DNA of 64,000 bases from Fratercula arctica. Its lineage: Eukaryota; Chordata; Aves; Charadriiformes; Alcidae. The position numbers were made by a program, and so were the translations under genes. Shown piece by piece: positions 12,440 through 23,550 of the stretch. Under the pieces are notes generated by a model, which worked only from the letters and a program-made list of their open reading frames with translations, was not told the origin of the DNA and searched no databases. The stretch is from positions 46,600,707-46,664,706 of the forward strand of contig CANTUZ010000006.1 of NCBI GenBank assembly GCA_947846985.1, written 5' to 3'. Within the stretch, counting starts at the first letter, position 1. Every line of letters starts with the position of its first letter.

Positions 12440-12600
12440 ATTCGATGCTTCAAATGGGTATGCAAATCCCACATTTCATGCATCATGGGGTGTTTTACGC
12501 TTTGGCAAGAAATGAAAGTCACCTAAGAAGCAATTGCCATAATAGGGTGATGAGCACAATAGAAAGACATTTACAGGGCTAAACATATTATTGATGCGTC
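12440..12600. promoter_or_regulatory. Candidate regulatory block with octamer motif
   Basis: A perfect POU octamer ATGCAAAT lies at 12460-12467, followed by tcatgcatcatg and several AT-core words in a stretch with no repeats. This is the style of a distal enhancer or conserved non-coding element. An 8-mer is expected by chance about every 65 kb per strand, so the evidence is weak without cross-species alignment. Confidence 0.25.
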
Positions 12601-13846
12601 TGGTTTGACATAGTTTCTGTACAGCAAGACACGTAGTTTATACGTCAAAAACATGTTGTCAGCAACTACAATGTACACATCGAGAAGTGCAGTACCATGC
12701 TCTGCTCTTCTACAGACACTGTCTAAAATAGGAATTAGGAAGAGTTACTAATTAAAAAGCAATTTGCCTATACTGTATATTATGAGTTAGGCATTGCATT
12801 TCTCTGGGATTTTGACTGGAGGAGATTCCAAGCATGTAAAAAAAAAAAAAATAAACTCAGTGAATTTTTGTCAAATCTCAAAAGATACAGTAAACAGAGT
12901 AGATAATAAGCAATAGCAAGTGGTTCAATGATCCTACCTGCTTTTTTCACTTCTAGAAATACATATAAAACAGATTTCTTTTTATCTTTGATATTTGGAG
13001 GATTATTCATTTTTAAATCAATTTTCCAGTTCTAAGATGTGCTGTATGGCAGCATTCATGTTGACTGTCACGCTTTTTAAAGTGCATTTTATCAAATATC
13101 CTTAACTTGCAGGTAAAACTACCTTTCTTCCTCTACTTTTCTTTCTTGCTGGCCTGCAACCATGCAAGCCGATTTGGGCTGCTAAGAGCAGCTCCCAGCC
13201 AACACACCGCTTCAGGGGACAGTCGCGGTTTCCCACTGCTGCCCATGCTCCCCTTCCCGCTCCGGGTTTCTCCGGGGCTGGGTTCTGGGCATCAGATGAA
13301 CAATCCTCCATTTGCATTTCTTGCAACCTGGTTAGCAAAATCTGCCAAGTGACGGAGGGTGACCTAAGCCGGGAAGATACTAAAAGCTGGAGGAGATGCT
13401 CCATCTCCAGTCAAGGCCAAGTCTGGGACAGAGACATGGACCAAGCTGTCCCCCAGTCGACCCTCAACCCTCGTGGTGGATGAGAAACACTTTGCTGCCT
13501 TTTGGGACAGAAGGCTCTGTACTGTGCACAGCAGAACGAGCTAATATTGCTGGAAAGAAAAGTCCTAAAAATATTAAAAGGTGCAAGATCACTGAGGGCT
13601 GAAGTTACTCCAGCCTGGCCCAGGATATAAATCATTTGCCAAACAGAGGATCTACACACATCCCAACCATGCTGGCCAAGGGACCAAGGGCTGACACCCC
13701 GCTCCCTCACCTGCCAAACCCTAAAAAACACTTGTTTGTACTTTGCCATGTCACATTAAATTGAAATCTTTCATTGCCTGGCTGGGAAAAGGATAATAGA
13801 AAGCAACATTTCAAGGTGATCTACCTTTCCAAACATAATCTTTAGC

Positions 13847-13860
13847 TAATTAATAATTAA
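13847..13860. promoter_or_regulatory. Homeodomain-type AT motif
   Basis: The word TAATTAATAATTAA packs three overlapping TAAT/ATTA cores, the usual contact site of homeodomain proteins, and is followed by ccaaatatttattggtc. Such words are common in AT-rich DNA, so binding is only a possibility. Confidence 0.2.
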
Positions 13861-14958
13861 CCAAATATTTATTGGTCAGCTGATACTGTTTGAGATACGG
13901 TGGTCCAGGCAATGCACCAGTGAGATCTCACACAGCCATACTTCTCTTAATTAAGCACAGGTGAAAGGATATTTCAAGCTAACCCTATTAATCTGGAGGC
14001 CCTTCGGGGTAGGAGCAGCGTGAGTGTGATGCAGCTCCGCATCCCAACCAGGCTTTTCCTCCTCCTTTCCACCATCCCCAGCTGACGGCACAGACAACCT
14101 TGCCAAAGAGCCACATCTTCAGAAAAATCTATGCCCAGGCACTGCTCTGACTTCAAGGACAGTTTCCCTCTGGATTTGGCCTACACTCGGACACTTCTGC
14201 ATGGGATCAGGCATCCTTTCTCCCAGGTACTCCCCAGCCTGCCAACTGCTAAATTTCCAGTGTGCCTGCAGCCCCCTTGTGGAATGAGGTTTCAAAAACT
14301 ACGCCGAAAAGAGGCATTGTTTTAATTTAAGACCCTGGAGAAGTTATTTTTAGCTGCCGTGGGGCTGATCCTGCAGGTGCCGCAGGCTCCGGGGCAGCAG
14401 CAGCTCCTGGCACCTCTCAGGATGTGCTGGAGCCACTGGCAACCTGAAGGAAGAGTCCACTCTGTATCATATTTAAACACCAGCAAAATATTTGCCTTCT
14501 TTCTCTATAATCCCTCAGCATGGGTTTCTGGTTGAGTTTGGTGTTGTTTTTTGGGTTTGTTTTTTTTTTTTTTGCTTTGGTTTAGCCCAGAATTGGGGAT
14601 TTTGCTTCGCAGTGTTATTTCTAACCCTCCGGTCCGATTCTCCACTCGCTGCGGGACCAGAGGGGCTTTCCGCTGCTGCAGGCTGTCCAAGCGCTGTTCT
14701 CACTTTCCGTGTTTCCCCACCCATGCCTGATAAAATAAACTGCAAGAGATATCAAGTCACTTCTGATTTCTTTCTTGCTGAAAACACCTCAGTGCTTCTC
14801 AAGGTGTCACACCCATCAAAATCCCGAGCGGGATGCAGGACCCAGCAAGTGGTCCAGGAGCAGAGACTCGGGTTCGTAAGGCACTCGGAAAGAAAAGCAC
14901 AATTAACATGCATTTCTTTCCTGGTACACATCTAGCAAAGCGTATCAAGGAGAAAGCC

Positions 14959-14972
14959 GGGGGGGGGCGGGG
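14959..14972. repeat. G-rich run
   Basis: G9-C-G4 run. It is low-complexity sequence, too short on its own to assert a quadruplex. Confidence 0.7.
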
Positions 14973-15289
14973 AGGAAACCCCATGCTACAGTGTTTCTAA
15001 TAAACTAAGAAACTTTTTTGACTTTCATGATGTACATATGGCCGTTAATTTCAATGTCATGTTATGATTTTTGGCTGAGCCAACAGTATGTATGTATGGA
15101 TGGAAGCAAGCAAAACAAATGCATTTTGTATTCAAATTTATACAACTCCATACATTTTTATGCTGTTTATTTGAAAATTAATTTTGGCTTAGGCCTTAGA
15201 GACAGCAAATGTTGTCAAGATTTGAGGGCTACCTGAAAAGCCTTGGGGACAGCATTACCCTTATGCATAAGAAACAGCAAAATAAAATA

Positions 15290-16260
15290 AAAATAAATGA
15301 ATTTCCAAATACGTCATGGCTAATCCCTTGAGCTGACCTACAAATGAATTATAGAGGGTTTGCTACAGGACTGAGTAGATCTTGTGATTTCACTGAGAGA
15401 TTTATCTTATTTTCCAACTTATTTTCATATCTTATTTCCTTTTCTTTTAGAATTAGACTGTAAATAAAAGAGCTAAGACCGAATGAAGCTCCCTTTCACC
15501 GCACTCACATCGGATTGATAAATTAAAATGGTGAGATGAGTTTTGTATGACCCATCCTCGAGGATTTGGGAAATTTAGCCGATGCAAAACAAGGCATTAA
15601 TTTGGAGAGGCCTAGCTACTTACAATGCTTAGTATTCTGACAATGATGAATGGCATCATTCCAAGCAAATGGTAATTTCACTTTTTGTGACAGTACTTTA
15701 GAGCAAAACCGACTTTCTTCACACAAAGAATTTGCAATCCTATTGAACAGAGGCTGTACCTGAATATCAGAAATCCTTCATTGTTTAAGTATCATCTGAT
15801 ATTCTTGATTGGCTCCAGACTGAAGGTTGCAGTTGAATTAGGGAGAACGGAGGTTAAGTCCTAACCTTGAAAGATTTAGCAGCCATTGAAACACTGCCTT
15901 TGGGCACTTATTGGCCTGTATTTATCAAAAAACTTTTCAATTCAATGAGGGGAGGGAGAAAACACAAAACTTGTCACATTCATCAAGTGAAGCCACTGGA
16001 AAGACATCTACAGAAGAACACCCAAAAAGCATAATCTTTCAGAAGAGCTGATAGAAATGGTAATTGGATGGGATGAAGAATAATACTTCTAAAGCAGGGG
16101 TATAGAGAATATAGCTAAAAAAATCAAGGTCAGGAGAAGAGAATGTATCCTTTTCAACTTAATAAAACTTACATTTGCCTTTTGTATTGCAAAAAATATT
16201 CCAGGTACCATCTCTAATTTATTTCTGCACAAACACTTCTGCGTGAAAACAGGATTACAG
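15290..16260. promoter_or_regulatory. Candidate conserved non-coding block
   Basis: Nearly 1 kb with no open frame of 60 codons, no simple repeats, no recognised transposon and few CpG. Its texture, many AT-core words separated by non-repetitive sequence, is like that of vertebrate conserved non-coding elements. This is inference from texture only. Confidence 0.3.
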
Positions 16261-18631
16261 ACAAACTGGAAGCATGTTTTCTTTTAGCATACGTGCAGCA
16301 AACATAAAAGCATTGTTAGCAGACACAATCAGGGAGAAAAAAAAAAAAAAAACACACAACCAACAGAAAACAAACTCCAGAACTTCCCTATTTTTTAGAA
16401 TTGTGGCTCAGCCTTCAGAAACACAGAGAGCATCTTTAAAAAAAGCATCTCCCTAAGGCACTCGAAAGCTACCTTCTATGATTGGCAAAGAGCACTGACA
16501 TTGTCTCCCAAACAGGGAACAGAAATGATGAATCATAAAAACTTGATTGCACTTCTTCCTGCCTCCTTACTAACAAGCTAATCAGAGAGCACGAAGCGAG
16601 TGTCATGTGTAAACGGATGAGTTGTATGGGGATGCTATATTGTCCCATTTTTATCTTGCACAAACACCTCTGGCTTGAACTTTGAAGGCTTTTGGCACAT
16701 TACTCAGGTTTTGTATCAGGGGTCCTATCCAGCTGGTGAAGAAGGGGAAATACTGAAGTGCTGTGTCCCTCTGCTCGCCGGAGCTGCACGGATGCAGGTG
16801 TCTCCTTACTGACGAAGACATCAGCTAAGGGGAAAAAAATCTGCAAAAGGTCAGTATCTGCAGACACGAAGCCTCCAGCCAGCTCCCTAAACAGTTAACA
16901 GAAACAGCACCTACTACCAAAACATCCCCATAAATAACTCCGGTAATGAAAGTCGAGATGAAAGCATTTGTTAATTTTCCATAGTCCAGGGAATTTGGCT
17001 ATCAATGCCTATTAATCCAGGAAATACAGCATTATATTTGTCAAGAGCTTCTCAGGAGGTAGGGCTGGAGGAATAACCTATGATTTGTGCTGACAACATT
17101 TTCTTCACCAGACCAGGTACCGTATTTTAGGGTTACGGTGCATTTAGGGAGAGCACTGACTAATCTGCTCAGGGTACTATTGCTCGCCAGTGAGGCTTTC
17201 CCTCTCTGAGGTACCTGAAAAACAGCCTTTGCCAACCAGAAGTGTAGGTCATCCCCATCTAAAAACCACCGGCTGCAACACATGGCAGGGATACGTCAGT
17301 GAAGACGCACGGACATGATGAAAACTGCAACAAAGGACAAAAATACATAGCAGCAGCCCAAAAACCTGTAATTCAGGGTGAAATGTACCATCTGTTCTTC
17401 AACACCTTGACATCAAGAAAGCAGTTACAGGGATGCCCTGGTGTGCCTCGGCATTTGCGGACATATGGTATGTTTTACCATTAACTGCAAATTTCCTTAC
17501 TTTTATTGTTTTCTGTCATAAGCATAATGTTTTCTTTAATGCGAATTTGTTGCATGAACGTATTTATTATACATTTCATGTTTTTCCCAGCTGCTCCTCA
17601 CTTCTCCTTGGCTTTCTTGGTCTCCACACTGGCCCAAGCCGTGCCACGGCAGGACCCATCCTGGGGACACCGATTGCCCTGTGGGACCTCGGGCATCCGT
17701 TTCGGCATTAAAAATGCTGCATCCCATGACAGGGATCTGCACTCCAGGCTTTGCGTTTTCCTCCGTGTTGCTCAAAAACCCCTTTAAATCACCATCAAAC
17801 AGGTGCCTCATTTCTCCTCCTCTACACTCCTCCTTAGCACGTGGACCTGCCAAGCGTCCCCAAGCTGAGCACCACCCTGCAGATGACCAATCTCCTCAGG
17901 TACTTTCTTAAGCATTTTATTTTCTGTCTTTGCCTCCTGTATCCACCATGCTGGGTCTCCTCCCTTGTCCCACCATCATAACCCCAAGAAGAAAATCAGC
18001 AGCTCAAGGGACAAGTCAGATATACTCCTGGGTAACTCGGTCTCACTAATTCCTACATGGTCACAGCAGCTGAAATAAACCCACATCCACCTCAGTGTCT
18101 CGGAAAGACCCAAGGAAGGACTTTTCAGGACATGGCCCATAACTACGGAGGTACAAACTGGATGGTCACAGTCCACGAGGTGATGGTGAGACTGGAACAG
18201 TCACGCTATCGGTGGTGAAAGAAAGAGGTATTTACAAGATCAGTGCTTTTAGGTAAAAGCTGACTGACAACGTCTAGAAAATTGAATATGTTAGCCATAA
18301 AAAGAATACCTAACCTCTTATACCCACAACAGGAACAAAAATATTCAGTAAAGTTCCTGTATCACCTGCAATTATTCGGAGGCAGCTCTTACACCCCATC
18401 TACACAATCCTCAGAGCTGCCCTTTGATATCAGTGTAAGTTTTGACCAAGCAGAAGTTGAGTAAACAACTCGGGATTTGGCCCTCTGATATTTAGCAACC
18501 AGTCTTAATTTCGAGGACACACTTCCCAAAACACATTAAAAGTATAAGTTAAGTCTTAAGTCTTCACTGCAGCAGGCTCCAGGAAAGCAAAGTAAACAGG
18601 TCATTATTTGTGGCGACAGTGGCGTGTGTGA
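16261..18631. other. Non-coding stretch, no gene seen
   Basis: Begins with an A16 run (16337-16352). Overlapping 60-105 codon frames on both strands at 17430-17910 show no domain. I see no repeat family or RNA gene. Confidence 0.65.

Positions 18632-18669
<38 letters not shown>
18632..18669. repeat. T11-A27 homopolymer palindrome
   Basis: Eleven T are followed directly by 27 A, giving a self-complementary foldback. It may be a slippage product or the tail of a retroposed sequence. Homopolymer length is also a common place for assembly error. Confidence 0.85.
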
Positions 18670-18671
<2 letters not shown>

Positions 18672-19822
18672 CTGGTTTGTGGGAAATCACTGAATTAATC
18701 GCTACCCCGCATAAAAGGGGTATATTCTACAATGATTTCAGCACGCTTCTATGAATTTATTTATCCGCCTGATGCCACCTGTTTCCCTGCCGGTTCCTCC
18801 AGCCACATACCGAGGCATCACTGGGGGGGGCAAACCGGGAAAATTCCTGGGGACCATCTGCTTATTCATAACCCCTAAACCCATATTTCCATCTCGGCAT
18901 CATATCCGCACCTTATCGCGGGGCATTGTGCGCTAACGACCATTATTTAATTAACAGATGAAGAAGCCCTGAAAGCCGCGCCGGCAGATTTTGAACTTGA
19001 TCTTCTCTCATTTGCTGTCATGCAAGACCAGATAAATGACAAGTATTTCGAGAGTCTGCAAAGGCCCTTTAGAACAGCTGCACAGGCTTCACCCCTTCTT
19101 TGCAGCAGGTTTCTCACTTAAGAAAAAAACACGCTTCATTACATCGCCTCTTACTTGAGCTGCAAGGGTCTATTCAAGGAAGATAAGCCTCTTAGAAATG
19201 AAGTAGCGTTGAATTTAGGTTTTGAGTGACAGGAGGAAGGTTTATCCATTCAGCAGACAATACTGCTTTCTCTGCATTAATCTAGGAGGCGGACAATGAT
19301 CTGTTTTTTAGGCAGCATCTCATCTCTTTTCCCACAGCAGAAGGTGATTAGAGTTCGGAAGCAGGGACTGTGAAAGAAAGGCGAGCGCTATCTCCCCAGC
19401 CCTCCTGTTTCCTGAGCAGGCAGGAGGGAAGTTCTCGGCCAAGTGCATCAATCACGGGGCTGGCGCTCAGGATGTGCCGCTTGGTCGGGGGCTGACGGGG
19501 GACTGGCAGGTGAGGGCACGGGCACCCCAGCAAGCCCCGGCCCCGTTATCTCCACAGATAAACACACAGGCTCAGCTTAGGGAGCTTCATAACCCCACGT
19601 CCTGCATTCGGGACAGGGGGAATAACTCCCAAGTATGAGCCCAGGGTAGGGAATAGGTGTCAGAAAACACTTTTCGTTAAGTGGGTCTGGCCAAGGGATT
19701 GCTTATCAGCAACGAGCATTGGCATTTCTCAAGCTCACCCCTCCCAGGAGCACTCTGTGCTCGCCGGCAGCTCCATCCAGACGATCCCCCACCACTCACA
19801 AAGAGGGCCGCGCTGGTCCTGC
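18670..19822. other. Non-coding stretch, no gene seen
   Basis: Moderately GC-rich at 19370-19560. I found no supported exon. The short frames on either strand have no recognisable domain. Confidence 0.65.
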
Positions 19823-19912
19823 TTTGCAGGGAGGGGAACCAAGTAACTGAGAAGCAGATTTGCCTGAGATCACAGCAGCAGAATGACTGAACCTGGAAAT
19901 TTTGTCTCTCCC
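19823..19912 (-). mobile_element. MIR-type SINE fragment, minus strand
   Basis: Read on the plus strand, the order gaggggaacc, taactgag, tttgcctgagatcacagcag, gaatgactgaacctggaaat follows the reverse complement of a MIR-like SINE (the 'gaaactgaggc ... cttgcccaaggtcacacagc ... gaacccagg' order). The copy is diverged and lacks a clear 3' tail. Confidence 0.6.
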
Positions 19913-21540
19913 CTTCCTCCCCAGGACCTCCCGGCAGATTACACACAACCAAAGGAGCCAGGAGCTGGCTCAAGGAGCCCGCTCACCCCGTGCCCACTCC
20001 CGTAATGATGCTCAAACACAGCTACAACTTTTTTGTGTCTCCCATCGTCTCCGTTGTCCATGTTCAAGGAGCAACCTGCGATTTCAGCCAGCTTTCCAGC
20101 GGGAGAAGGGAGCTACCAGGAGCCACGCGAGAGCGGCACAGCCACAACCTGCTCAGCAGCGCTGGCATTTCTCTCTGCTTTTCCGAGATCTGTGCCCCCA
20201 GCTGTCACGCTGGAGGGGTTTTAAGCACTTCAGCTTTTCAAGCACGCATGCATAGGCATGAACAGGCAAGGTAGTGAGAGAGGCAAATATACTGAAGTGT
20301 AAATAAATACGCGGCACAAATGCCATAGTTTGTGCTGATATTCAGGACGAGACATCAAGCTTTCCAAGCAGAATTATTAAACTATCCATGCACGCATCTT
20401 CCCACATGCAAAATAACCTGCAACTTCAACAAATTTCTTTAGGTAATCACTATAGCACCTAAATCTTCACAAATTAATGTTGCAAATACTGACTAACCCA
20501 TAGAAATTGGGTTTCTTGTCCCCAGTTGACGGGGAACCTGGCAGAGGTTATGCTCAAGGCTGTCACAACCCACCAGGGAACATTAGGACCGAAAAAGCCA
20601 AGACGAAGGCACATTGGACCCCCCATCCCTGTCTGCCCGGGGACCTGCTTGGAGCACAGTGAGCAAACCCAAGTCTACATGAGCCGGACAGTTAAAAAAA
20701 ATGGGAAAAAAAACCCCAACCTTCCTAAAAGTATCCCTGCCATTTTATGTAACGGCCCGTGGATGCTACTTTTAAATAAGTAAATCCTCTGCAAATCAAG
20801 CAACATTTTCTATACTGGGAGGACTTTGTTGCGTCCCAGAGCAAAGCAGCTAAAGGGAATCCTTTTTCATTTCCAGGATGCTCTGAATAACTTTTAAGGG
20901 GCAACACAGCAACCCTCGCTCCTGTTAGCAACAGCCCCGCCGATCGAAATGCAGCGTGTTGCAGAAACACGGCAAACCTTCCACAAATAAGGAGCGTATT
21001 GACACATTTTCTCTTCGCCCCTTTGTGCTAAGCCTGTGTAACTGCGCTTCGGTGAATGGCTTTTTTGTTATTCTTATCTCCGCGCCTCAAAATTCCTCAA
21101 AACACATCTGTCACGGCACAGCTTGAGAGCCAGCCCCGAACAACTCCGGTGTCACAGCTCTCCTATCTCCTCTCCAACCTCCCAGGTGGGAAGAAGTTTG
21201 CACAGACATTTCTTTTGCTCATCGGAGCATGGCTGGCGTGCCGAGTCAGCACCGCGCAGACACACGTCCTCCCCCCCCTTTTTTTTTTTTATTTTTTCTT
21301 CTTTTCCCTCTTTTTTTATTTTTTTTTTTTTTTTAAGGGACTTAATTGCTTCATTTCAGATGTTATGTTTAACCTCAGGAAATGGTACTATAGACATGGC
21401 AAACAACTTTCTGGTTGTTTCCAATCAGTACCATATTATAAAGTACAGCCAGTTAAGAATCCTATTCATTTTCTTGCCCTGTCATCTTGATCTTATTTGA
21501 ATGTCTGGGGAGCAGGAGGTGCTCGCTCGGCCCCGCATTT
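19913..21540. other. Non-coding stretch, no gene seen
   Basis: Three overlapping frames at 19902-20274 (63-117 codons) lie in a GC-rich patch and show no domain. A pyrimidine tract lies at 21270-21334. I see no RNA gene. Confidence 0.6.
21270..21334. repeat. Poly-C / poly-T tract
   Basis: C8 then T-rich runs with rare A and C interruptions. It explains the phenylalanine-rich frames that cross it. Confidence 0.85.
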
Positions 21541-22080
21541 CAGAAGTGGGGGCAGGAGCGTCTGTGCAATGTGTTAGAGACACTGAAAGTTTTCATTTTG
21601 ACTCCTTAATGAGAGCGACCTTTGCCACGGGCTGATGAGTTCCATACCTGTCCTGGTGTGTTTTCTGAAAACATTTGACACTGCTCGCAGGTTTGACGGG
21701 GATATGACTAATGAAGTCTTGGTATAAAAATAATGGGCTGCAATTGCAAGTCATTTGTGTGAAACCAAACTCCTTAAAAACTTGTCTCTGCTCACTTTCT
21801 GTTTTCTAAATGAGTCAATAATATGAATCAGATGGCTTGAAGGAATAGACCCCCAAATATTTCCTCTCTCCCTTCTATAAATTAGCTGCCATTTTGTGCA
21901 ATTTTTGTTGCCTCCAGGCACGGTTTAAATTGGACTGTAGTTACTAAATTGCTGGAGCTATTGCAAAATGTGTAGGCTAATACATAATACCTTGTTTTTG
22001 TTAAATGTATAGTAACAGCTCTTCTTGTGAGGTCAAGAGGCCCAGGCTGCTACTACTTAGAATGCATAACAATTTTATGT
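21541..22080. promoter_or_regulatory. Candidate conserved non-coding block
   Basis: About 540 bases with no open frame of 60 codons and no repeats, holding words such as ccttaatgag, tgactaatgaag, cataatacc and aaattagctgcc. The texture resembles a distal regulatory element. Not testable from one sequence. Confidence 0.3.
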
Positions 22081-22160
22081 AAAGTAATGGGGAGGCAGGC
22101 AGGAACGTGTGTTTCTGCTGCAACTTTTAAATAATCAAAAAAAATTATGTATTGTTTTCA

Positions 22161-22199
22161 CCTTTTCTTTTCTTTTTTTTCTTTTTTTTTTTTTTTTTT
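22161..22199. repeat. T-rich tract
   Basis: T runs broken by single C. All three plus-strand frames across it are phenylalanine-rich from composition. Confidence 0.85.
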
Positions 22200-22896
22200 A
22201 TCTGCTACAAGGGCAGAGGGATGCCTGTTGCACTGCTGTGCCTTGCCTTCAGTCCCTGCTGTGGCACTTGCCCATGGGCCAGGGGAATGCAGCATCAGGA
22301 CTCTCCCAGCCACGTTAAAGAAGGCCATTTCAGAGACACATCACCAGCGCTCCTCCTCCACTACGAAAGTTTAAATTCTCTTTTTAATTGAATAGGGATA
22401 TCACTAATTTAACCACCTGGACAGTCAGCTTAGAATATGTAAGATGCCACAGTATCACCAACAACAAAAATATCCTGGAAACTCATGAACTGAACGATAT
22501 TCACAGCACCACTGGATGCACCACTGACTCTTCCAATTTGAACATCACTACTGACAGTTTGTGTTTTTCTTTAAGCCTCAGCTCTTGGAGTCACGTGAAT
22601 ATATGAGGACTTTAACTCTCTATTAGAAGCAGCAGCTTACAACATGAGAGAATGCCTGAAACTCTCACCCAAGCTACCTTAGGAACTCAAAATCTTGAAG
22701 AAAAACAAAAAGAAACCCATGTGCTTTAGCTTACATACTTCTGAGGCACCTGATTCATGATTTTTGATTGCCAGGAATTTGAAAACCTGTTACAATGGCT
22801 ATGAAAACTTCTGTCATAAACTATTCTGACTGCTTTTAATCCAGCCTGACCACTGTTTGATGACAACAGGTCCATACAGGTCCTAACTTTCCCTAA

Positions 22897-22911
22897 CATA
22901 TATATATATAT
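22897..22911. repeat. Short AT microsatellite
   Basis: About seven AT units. Confidence 0.75.
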
Positions 22912-23526
22912 TCCGGCATAAATTATTTTAAATACCCCTCCTCCAGAAAAAAAACGACCTTCTGCTGGATACAAAAAAAAGGAAAATAAATACATGATGG
23001 AGGTGTACTCATGCATTTTAGTGTGCTAGTGGAAAAAGGTTTATATTGTATGGTTTTAGAGCCCACGTGGACTAGAAGGGGCCACCACCGGGAGTGTTGT
23101 TTGATGTTGAAACACACAATCAAGTTATTCTATATAAGATACTATTTTAGACACATTTGGATAGGCAATTGGAAGGCAAAGGTCAACATTTTTCCTTGAG
23201 TTCAGGCATACATATATATACCACACAAGTACAAACACACATTGTGCTCATGTACGTGCGCATATACGTGCATGAGTGCTATGAACGTGTGGAAGAAATA
23301 ATCTGCACAGGTTACAGACATTTCCCATTACAACCTGTGAGTGTTCTCATTATACCAAAGCTCATTTGCCCTCAAAACGTGCTAAGTTAGGCACACGCGT
23401 AAACTTTTGCAGGACTAGGGCTTGCGTACACACTCGACCTTACGCTCCAGGTTTGGACATGCTGTTCTTCAGCCCTAGAACAAACGCAAAGCTTCGTACA
23501 ACTAAATATAGCCAGTATACAAGAGA

Positions 23527-23550
23527 TTTTGTTTTGTTTTGTTTTGTTTA
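23527..23550. repeat. (TTTTG)n short tandem repeat
   Basis: About five TTTTG units. Confidence 0.85.

Larger units (their letters stand above)
12601..15289. other. Non-coding stretch, no gene seen
   Basis: Contains an A run at 12838-12851, a T run near 14561-14572, and a G-rich patch at 14959-14972. Open frames up to 147 codons (14492-14935) cross a T-rich tract and show no domain. I see no exon or RNA gene. Confidence 0.6.
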
